NCBI GenBank assembly: GCA_963735175.1
Contig: CAVTJX010000001.1
Location: 62,001-126,000, forward strand
Direction of reading: 5' to 3'
Source of the DNA: CAVTJX01 sp963735175
Lineage (GTDB): Bacteria > Electryoneota > RPQS01
Length of the DNA: 64,000 bases
The position numbers were made by a program, and so were the translations under genes. The notes below the pieces were generated by a model. It searched no databases and had not been told where the DNA came from. It worked only from the letters and a program-made list of their open reading frames with translations. Shown here piece by piece: positions 58,677-64,000 of this stretch (the stretch's first letter is position 1; each line of letters begins with the position of its first letter).

Positions 58677-59300
58677 CTACTCCTTCATGGCCGTTGATAA
58701 ATCGAGTTTCAAATTCCGGTAATCCCTGCCCACCACCACACTCACGTCGATGTCCAACTGGTTGCCGATGATCTCCGTCGACACCCGCGCGTGGTCGATG
58801 CCCAGTGAATCGGCCACCGCCTGCGCCAGCGGCGCATTGCCCTTGCGGTCGATGACCAGGCTCTGCGGGTAATCGAAATTCGCGGCATTGCGCGACTCGC
58901 GCACGTCGAAGCCCTTGGCCCGCAGCGCCGGCGTCACCGCCCGCGTCAGTCCCTTCACTCCGCACCCGTTCAGAACCTGGATGCGGATCGGCGTCGCGAC
59001 GGCCATCGCCGGCGCCGCCGCGGAATCCACCATCTGCCTCTTGGACACGGCATCCCCCGCCGGGGTTGGACTCGAAGCCACTAATTCCCGCCGCGCGGGA
59101 GCCGGGTTGGAGAACCGCGCTTGCGTCGGCGCCGTAAACCACCCGTCGTCACCAAGATACCAGCGTAACAGGAGCACAATCAACACCAGCACAAGGCCCA
59201 CCAGCAGTACCGGGGTGAACTTGTCCCAGTTGCGGCCGCCGGGCTGATGGGTGTGCGAGGAAGGTGACTGGGGAAGGTAAAAACGGCGAGACACCGGCAT
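58677..59300 (-). CDS. LytR C-terminal-domain membrane protein
   Basis: 207 residues: one transmembrane helix (FTPVLLVGLVLVLIVLLLRW) near residue 30, a low-complexity linker, and a LytR_C domain (IRIQVLNGCGVKGLTRAVTP ... GNQLDIDVSVVVG). Envelope-associated; the role of free LytR_C domains is not settled. It often precedes rsfS, as here. Intact. Confidence 0.88.
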   Translation of the reverse strand: MPVSRRFYLPQSPSSHTHQPGGRNWDKFTPVLLVGLVLVLIVLLLRWYLGDDGWFTAPTQARFSNPAPARRELVASSPTPAGDAVSKRQMVDSAAAPAMAVATPIRIQVLNGCGVKGLTRAVTPALRAKGFDVRESRNAANFDYPQSLVIDRKGNAPLAQAVADSLGIDHARVSTEIIGNQLDIDVSVVVGRDYRNLKLDLSTAMKE

Positions 59301-59303
59301 TCC

Positions 59304-59337
59304 TGAAAGAAAAGACCGAGAGAGGAGGTCTCGGTCT
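59304..59337 (-). terminator. Intrinsic terminator
   Basis: On the minus strand AGACCGAGA and TCTCGGTCT form a 9-bp stem (59313-59337) followed by TTTTCTTTC. It closes the transcript of the small secreted protein before the LytR_C gene, so a promoter for LytR_C-rsfS-argS should lie very close to it. Confidence 0.85.
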
Positions 59338-59380
59338 GAAAGACGGGACAGTCTAAACGTGCAAGCGGACGCCGACCCCG

Positions 59381-59881
59381 TTACGGCCGACCAAAGTAGG
59401 ATCTGTCGTAATTGTACGGCTCCCAGCTAGTCAGTCCATAGTATGGATTCGGATTGTAATTGCGATATGCCGAAATCCGGAAGAGCATATTCGACGTCGG
59501 ACGCCAGTTCACGTCCGCGCCCCCCACAAAATCGCCGTTCTGCATCCCCGGATTATACTCAGCGGGACCCGACGGCGTAAACCGGTACCCCAGATTCGTC
59601 GTCACCGAGAGCGGTTTCGAGATCTGGTAGTCGATGCGGTTCATGTAGAGTCCCTGGCTCAGGCTGCGGCCGCCGATTGTGGCCATCCCGAACTCCACGG
59701 AATGCGACATGTGCATCCGCGCCGGATCCAGCAGCCCGCGGAAACCGGACAAACCCAGCGACGGTTGCCCGCGTAAAACACTGGTTGGATCGCCGCCCGG
59801 CCGCTCAGAGCGGTACTGCGCATAGGAGGCCGCCGCCATCGCCAGCAGCAGCAATCCCACGAGGTAAAATCGGAGCCGCAT
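59381..59881 (-). CDS. Hypothetical secreted protein
   Basis: About 166 residues from MRLRFYLVGLLLLAMAAASYAQ (signal peptide). The mature part has aromatic, beta-rich segments (YQISKPLSVTTNLGYRF, FVGGADVNWRPTSNMLF) and an Asn/Tyr-rich end (NYNPNPYYGL), which suggest an outer-membrane or fiber protein. I do not recognise the family. Its own terminator follows. Intact. Confidence 0.8.
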   Translation of the reverse strand: MRLRFYLVGLLLLAMAAASYAQYRSERPGGDPTSVLRGQPSLGLSGFRGLLDPARMHMSHSVEFGMATIGGRSLSQGLYMNRIDYQISKPLSVTTNLGYRFTPSGPAEYNPGMQNGDFVGGADVNWRPTSNMLFRISAYRNYNPNPYYGLTSWEPYNYDRSYFGRP

Positions 59882-59938
59882 TGCAGAACCCTCGCGAATC
59901 GGTTTCATCCCAAAAATTAAGAAGTTGCCGCCACAAAG

Positions 59939-60700
59939 TCAAGTGCTGCTTTCTGCCCGCGCAGTGGCCAGCACGCGCTCGGCAGAAGCCAGTTCCGTCA
60001 CCGTGTTAATCCCCTGAACTTCATTAAAATCAGCAAAATCGAACGCCTGCACCGGCAGAGCCCGACGGCGCAGCAGCCCGATTACGTCGGTCAGGTAATA
60101 TTCCCCCTTGGCATTATCTGGCCGCACATCCCTCAATGCGCCGAAAAGTTCCTCGGAGTCGAAGCAGTAAATTCCCGAATTGATTTCGTGAATCGTCTTT
60201 TCTGAGGCGGTGGCATCCCGTTCTTCGACAATCCGTAGAAACCGCCCCTGCCCGTCCCGGATAATTCGACCGTAACCCGTCGGATGCTCGGCCTGAGTGG
60301 ACAGCACGGTCGCCGCCGCCGCTGCGTTTTGGTGTGCCTCCAGCAGCTTTTTCAATGTGGCCGCCTGAAGCATGGGTACGTCACCCGAAAGCACAATGAC
60401 TGCCCCGCGAAATCCGTTCAGTACCGGCCCGGCTTGTTGAACCGCGTGCCCTGTGCCTAATTGCGGCTCCTGAACAGCAAATTCGACGCCGCTATCTCTA
60501 AGTTGATCAAGCACTTCCTCGCGTCGATGGCCCACAATTACCACAGTTCGCTCCGGCTTTAGCGGTCGCGCGGCCCGCAGTACATGCTCAATCAACGGCA
60601 CTCCGCCCAGTCGGTGCAGTACTTTCGGCAGATCACTATTCATGCGGGTTCCCTTGCCCGCGGCCAGAATTACGATCGCCAGCAATTCAGCTATCTCCAT
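59939..60700 (-). CDS. GlmU-type UDP-GlcNAc pyrophosphorylase domain only
   Basis: VILAAGKGTRMNSDLPKVLH, GHAVQQAGPVL, VLSGDVPMLQ and EYYLTDVIGLLRRR match the uridylyltransferase half of GlmU. It stops at 253 residues, without the C-terminal beta-helix acetyltransferase domain (normal GlmU is about 455). The frame does not continue in another phase after the stop for a hexapeptide region. So it is a stand-alone nucleotidyltransferase. Downstream of panC by 13 bp. Confidence 0.85.
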   Translation of the reverse strand: MEIAELLAIVILAAGKGTRMNSDLPKVLHRLGGVPLIEHVLRAARPLKPERTVVIVGHRREEVLDQLRDSGVEFAVQEPQLGTGHAVQQAGPVLNGFRGAVIVLSGDVPMLQAATLKKLLEAHQNAAAAATVLSTQAEHPTGYGRIIRDGQGRFLRIVEERDATASEKTIHEINSGIYCFDSEELFGALRDVRPDNAKGEYYLTDVIGLLRRRALPVQAFDFADFNEVQGINTVTELASAERVLATARAESST

Positions 60701-60713
60701 CAGTTAACGCAAT

Positions 60714-61588
60714 CTAACGACTATCCGTTCCATTTTCAGACAACGGGATCACGCGTAAATTATCGATCAAGCGTACCGAGCCCAAACGGCCGGCAATGAT
60801 CAGCCGACTGTCCTCCGCGACCGGATCGGCTTCCTGAAAGCTGCTCTCGCCCACCGCAGTCGCATAGTCGAGCTGAAGCTCCGGCGTCGACGCCAGTTCT
60901 TCGCGCATCGTCGTCCGGATCGCTTCCAGTGAACGCGCCCCAGCGGCAAAGGCCTTTTCACCCGCGCACAATGCGCGGTAAAGCGCGGTGGCCCGCTCCC
61001 GCTCCGCGACTTTCAGATATACATTTCGTGAGGAGTGGGCCAGTCCGTCGGCCTCGCGCGCCGTCTCCCCGGCGACGATTCGCACCGGAAAATTCAGATC
61101 GTCAACCAGCTTCCGGATCAGGTAAAGCTGCTGCGCGTCTTTCTGACCGAATACCGCCAGGTCGGGCCGCACGAGGTTGAAGAGCTTTGCCACGACTGTG
61201 AGCACGCCGGCGAAGTGACCGGGGCGTGTCTTCCCCTCAAATAAATCCCCCACCGGACCCGGCTGCACGGTGAGTTCCGTTTGCCGGTCGGATACATCGT
61301 TTGAACGGTCGGCGTAAACACGACATCCACGGCTTCGGCGTTCAGCAGTTCGCAGTCTTTTTCCAGCGTCCGCGGGTAAACGCGATAGTCTTCCTTGGGT
61401 CCGAACTGCGTCGGATTCACGAAGATCGACACCACGACTCGTGCACCCTGCGACCGAGCCAACCGCACGAGCGACAAGTGCCCCTCATGCAGCGCGCCCA
61501 TCGTCGGCACAAAGGCAACGCGCCCGGAATCTGCTTTCAGATCCGCGAGCCGCACGTCCAGCTCGCGCGGATCCACGATCACGTTCAT
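60714..61588 (-). CDS. panC: Pantothenate synthetase (one frameshift)
   Basis: Condenses pantoate and beta-alanine. VAFVPTMGALHEGHLSLVR (HIGH), VVSIFVNPTQFGPKEDY, then after a shift near 61280 GKTRPGHFAGVLTVVAKLFN, VFGQKDAQQLYLIRK and LAHSSRNVYL. About 291 residues. Start ATG at 61588 lies in a TCATGA context that would give an ATGA overlap with panB. Confidence 0.94.
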
Positions 61589-62476
61589 GACTGCTTCCGC
61601 CGTTCCGGCTCGGGATTGCGCCGCGCGGGCTGGCAAGTGGTCCTCCTCCTCGCTCCGCAATTCGTAACTTTCTTCGGCTGACGGAAAGCGGCTTTCGTGG
61701 ATATCGTCCACCCAGGCGGCCACCGCCTCGCGGATCAGCTTCGCCCCCTCGAGATAATGCCGCACGAATTTCGGTTTGAACTTATCGAACACGCCCAGCA
61801 AATCGTAGTTGACGAGGATTTGTCCGTCACAGTGCGGTCCGGAACCGATGCCGATGGTCGGAATCCGCAACGATTCCGAAACGGTCTTCGCCAGGCTGGC
61901 CGGAATCTTTTCCAGCACTATCGCGAAGCACCCGGCGGCTTCCAGTTCCACCGCGTCGCGAAGCAGCGTCTCCGCGTCTTCACGCGTTTTCGCCTGCAAG
62001 CCGTAACCGCCGAAAACATTGATCTTCTGCGGCGTCAGCCCGAGGTGCCCCATCACCGGGATGCCCACCTCCACCAGCTTGCGAACGGTCGGCAGCAGGT
62101 AGCCCGCGCCCTCCATTTTCACGGCCTGCGCGCCGCCTTCTTTCAGGAAGCGGATGGCGTTGCGAACGGTGTCCTCCGTGGAAACCTGAAAGCTCCCGAA
62201 CGGCATATCGGCGATGACCATCACCCGCGTGGTTCCGCGCGATACGCAGCGCGTCAGGAACACCATCGCGTCCATGGTCATGGGAATCGTCGTCGAATGT
62301 CCGGCCACCACGTTGCCCGCACTGTCGCCCACCAGCAGAAAATCCACGCCGGCTTCTTCTTCCAGCGCGGCGAATACCGCGTCATAGGCGGTCAAGCCGA
62401 CGATCTTGCGATCCTCGGCTTTGCAGCGCACCAGCATCGGCGCGGTCACGCGCGGAAACGCTTGAGTTTTGCTCAT
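61585..62476 (-). CDS. panB: 3-methyl-2-oxobutanoate hydroxymethyltransferase (end uncertain)
   Basis: KIVGLTAYDAVFAALEEEAG, FLLVGDSAGNVVAGHSTTIP, HLGLTPQKINVFGGYGLQAK and GIGSGPHCDGQILVNYDLLG are diagnostic. The frame runs without a stop into panC. The TCATGA at the junction suggests the true panB stop is the TGA there, after one indel, and the end is set to that. A real fusion is the alternative. About 297 residues. Confidence 0.92.
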
Positions 62477-63621
62477 CCCTGCTCCACGGATTCAGCGCCG
62501 GTCAGCACACCGCCGCCCAGCACCACGTCATCCCGGTAAAACACCGCCGACTGTCCCGGTGTCACGGCCCGCACCCGGTCGGCAAATTCGATCCATGCCG
62601 TGCGCTCGCCCGTCGGCGTCAGGCGCGCCGCGTGCGGTGTGTCCCGGTAACGGACCTTCACTTCGCACTCGATCGCCGCTCCGGGCCTCGAGATCGACAC
62701 CCAGTTCACGTCGTGGACCTGCGCACTCTGCGAAAAGCAGGTTTCGTCGTAATCGACATAGACGCGGTTGGCTGCCGGATCGATGCGGTGAACATAGAGC
62801 GGCTTGTCCGCCGCTACCCGCAGCCCTTTGCGCTGCCCGACGGTGAAATTCGCCACGCCGTCGTGATAACCGAGCAGCTTTTCGCCGGGGCCGATGATCT
62901 CACCGCGCTCCAGAATGCGAAGTTGTGCGCCGAAATTGTCCTTTAAGAAGCGCCGGTAATCGTCATCCGGCACGAAGCAGATGTCCTGGCTCTCGGGCTT
63001 GTCCGCCGTCTTCAGATCCAACTGCGCCGCGATTGTACGCACCTCACTCTTTGGCAGTTCGCCCAGCGGGAACAGGGTGTGCGCAAGACTCTCCTGCGAC
63101 AACCCCCACAGCGCGTACGATTGATCCTTTTCGAGGTATCGCGCCTGCTTCAGAACTATCCGCTCTCCACTCCGGTCAACACGCGCATAGTGTCCGGTGG
63201 CGAGAAAGTCACAGTCCATCCGCCGCGCGCGTTCCAGCAGCGTCTGCCATTTTACGAACGTGTTGCAGCGTACACACGGATTCGGCGTACGGCCCGCCAG
63301 ATACTCGTTCCCGAAATTCTCGACGACGGTGTCGTGAAACTCCCGCGACAGGTCCAGCACATAGTGGCGGAAGCCCATCCGCGCGGCTACGGCCGCCGCG
63401 TCCTGCGCCATCGTAATCGAGCAGCACCCGGACGCGCGGTTGAGGGCCATTTCTTCGCCCTTCGGATCGGTCCACAGATGCATGGTTAGGCCGATCACGT
63501 TATAGCCCTGCTGTTTGAGCAGCGCCGCCGCTACCGAGCTGTCCACCCCCCCGGACATCGCCACCGCCACGCTGTGCGCCGCAATTCTATGATCTTGAAT
63601 TTCCACCGTTGGTATTGTCAT
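62473..63621 (-). CDS. mnmA: tRNA-specific 2-thiouridylase MnmA
   Basis: Thiolates U34 of tRNA. PP-loop VAMSGGVDSSVAAALLK, catalytic Cys regions NPCVRCNTFVKW and SQDICFVPDDDYRRFL, NFTVGQRKGLRVA. 382 residues, intact. The sulfur donor protein is probably the cysteine desulfurase just upstream (63768). Overlaps panB by 4 bases. Confidence 0.96.
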   Translation of the reverse strand: MTIPTVEIQDHRIAAHSVAVAMSGGVDSSVAAALLKQQGYNVIGLTMHLWTDPKGEEMALNRASGCCSITMAQDAAAVAARMGFRHYVLDLSREFHDTVVENFGNEYLAGRTPNPCVRCNTFVKWQTLLERARRMDCDFLATGHYARVDRSGERIVLKQARYLEKDQSYALWGLSQESLAHTLFPLGELPKSEVRTIAAQLDLKTADKPESQDICFVPDDDYRRFLKDNFGAQLRILERGEIIGPGEKLLGYHDGVANFTVGQRKGLRVAADKPLYVHRIDPAANRVYVDYDETCFSQSAQVHDVNWVSISRPGAAIECEVKVRYRDTPHAARLTPTGERTAWIEFADRVRAVTPGQSAVFYRDDVVLGGGVLTGAESVEQG

Positions 63622-63666
63622 CTCTATGCCCGAATCGTAATGCTAACTTCACCCCACAGTCCACAG

Positions 63667-63736
63667 ATTCCGGCCGGGTTTTTGTGATTACCAACGCAAT
63701 GGGTCACACCCATGCCCAACCCGGCTCGACCGGAAT
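63667..63736. repeat. Nested inverted repeat between cysteine desulfurase and mnmA
   Basis: Outer arms ATTCCGG and CCGGAAT, next CCGGGTT and AACCCGG, and an inner ATGGGT/ACCCAT hairpin (63699-63713). On the minus strand it lies in the 146-bp gap before mnmA. No U-tract, so it does not look like a simple terminator. It may be a structured leader or a small palindromic element. Confidence 0.6.
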
Positions 63737-63767
63737 TTTGAGGAGCCTTTCCGTTCTTCGTTCATCG

Positions 63768-64000
63768 TTAAATCCGGAACGCTGCTCCGGCCGTCTGCCG
63801 CTGACGCTCGACGACGGCTGGCAAAACGTCCATCAGCGCGTCCACGTCATCCTCGGTATTGAAGCGGCCAAACGAGAACCGCAGTGACGCCTGCGCGGTC
63901 AGCGGATCGAGACCAATCCCGATCAGCACGTGCGAAGCTCCGAGCGCTCCCGCGCTGCAGGCGCTCCCCGTCGAGACACAGAATCCCTTGCGATCCAGCG
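63768..64000 (-). CDS. Cysteine desulfurase, C-terminal part (cut by the window edge)
   Basis: LDRKGFCVSTGSACSAGALG contains the mobile catalytic Cys loop, followed by SHVLIGIGLDPLTAQASLRF and the helix TEDDVDALMDVLPAVVERQ, all IscS/NifS-like. Supplies sulfur to MnmA and Fe-S assembly. The N-terminus is outside the window. Stop TAA at 63768-63770. Confidence 0.9.
   Translation of the reverse strand, partial: LDRKGFCVSTGSACSAGALGASHVLIGIGLDPLTAQASLRFSFGRFNTEDDVDALMDVLPAVVERQRQTAGAAFRI

Noticed and set aside
1..64000. Prophage, integrase or insertion-sequence transposase
   Set aside because: No such protein motifs were found anywhere in the window.

Overview
This is one GC-rich bacterial chromosome segment with an outer membrane. 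Every gene I can support (about 55 CDS and one tRNA) reads on the minus strand, mostly in tight operons with 4-base ATGA/GTGA stop-start overlaps. The window points to the FCB superphylum (Bacteroidota/Chlorobiota relatives or candidate phyla such as Zixibacteria or KSB1): LpxC and FabZ are fused, a secreted protein ends in a YPNPFN-type C-terminal sorting domain, a DUF4292-like lipoprotein is present, and the sensor kinase has an ETAHQLGTPL H-box. I cannot name the genus.

Layout in transcription order (right to left). 64.0-58.7 kb: a partial cysteine desulfurase, mnmA, panB, panC, a GlmU-type nucleotidyltransferase lacking its acetyltransferase half, a small secreted protein, a LytR_C protein and rsfS. 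58.0-53.1 kb: argS, a PfkB kinase, mtnA and a TPR protein. 53.1-32.9 kb: a long envelope run: uppS, a GlcE-like FAD protein, tamB, bamA, skp, lpxD, lpxC-fabZ, lpxA, a lipoate-ligase-like gene, dxr, rseP, TPR, DUF4292, GT2, histidine kinase, mltG. 32.9-25.1 kb: pcrA, nadC, a lone receiver protein, glgC, a GH57 glycosidase and galT. 25.1-23.7 kb: an intergenic cluster of repeats with a strong plus-strand promoter. 23.6-18.3 kb: rplM-rpsI-rpsB-tsf-pyrH-frr-rfaE1 behind a near-consensus promoter. 18.2-13.8 kb: tRNA-Val, rfaE2, ffh, rpsP, khpA, rimM, trmD, rplS. 13.8-7.8 kb: a cobalamin-riboswitch operon. 7.7-0 kb: trpS, scpA, scpB, an unidentified Rossmann protein, cmk, plsC, rpsA.

The most interesting unit is the cobalamin operon: riboswitch, ECF-type substrate-binding membrane protein, a reduced-plug outer-membrane barrel, a full TonB-dependent receptor and a secreted beta-propeller with a surface-sorting tail, closed by a terminator. 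It looks like a BtuB/BtuG-style capture system that delivers to an ECF importer.

About half of the longer genes, including essential ones (rpsA, argS, trpS, rpsB, cmk), carry single-base frame breaks that are repaired by one-base shifts. I read these as assembly or sequencing indels, not pseudogenes, and I give the full joined span for each such gene. Fusions, truncations and start codons in this window should be judged with that in mind.
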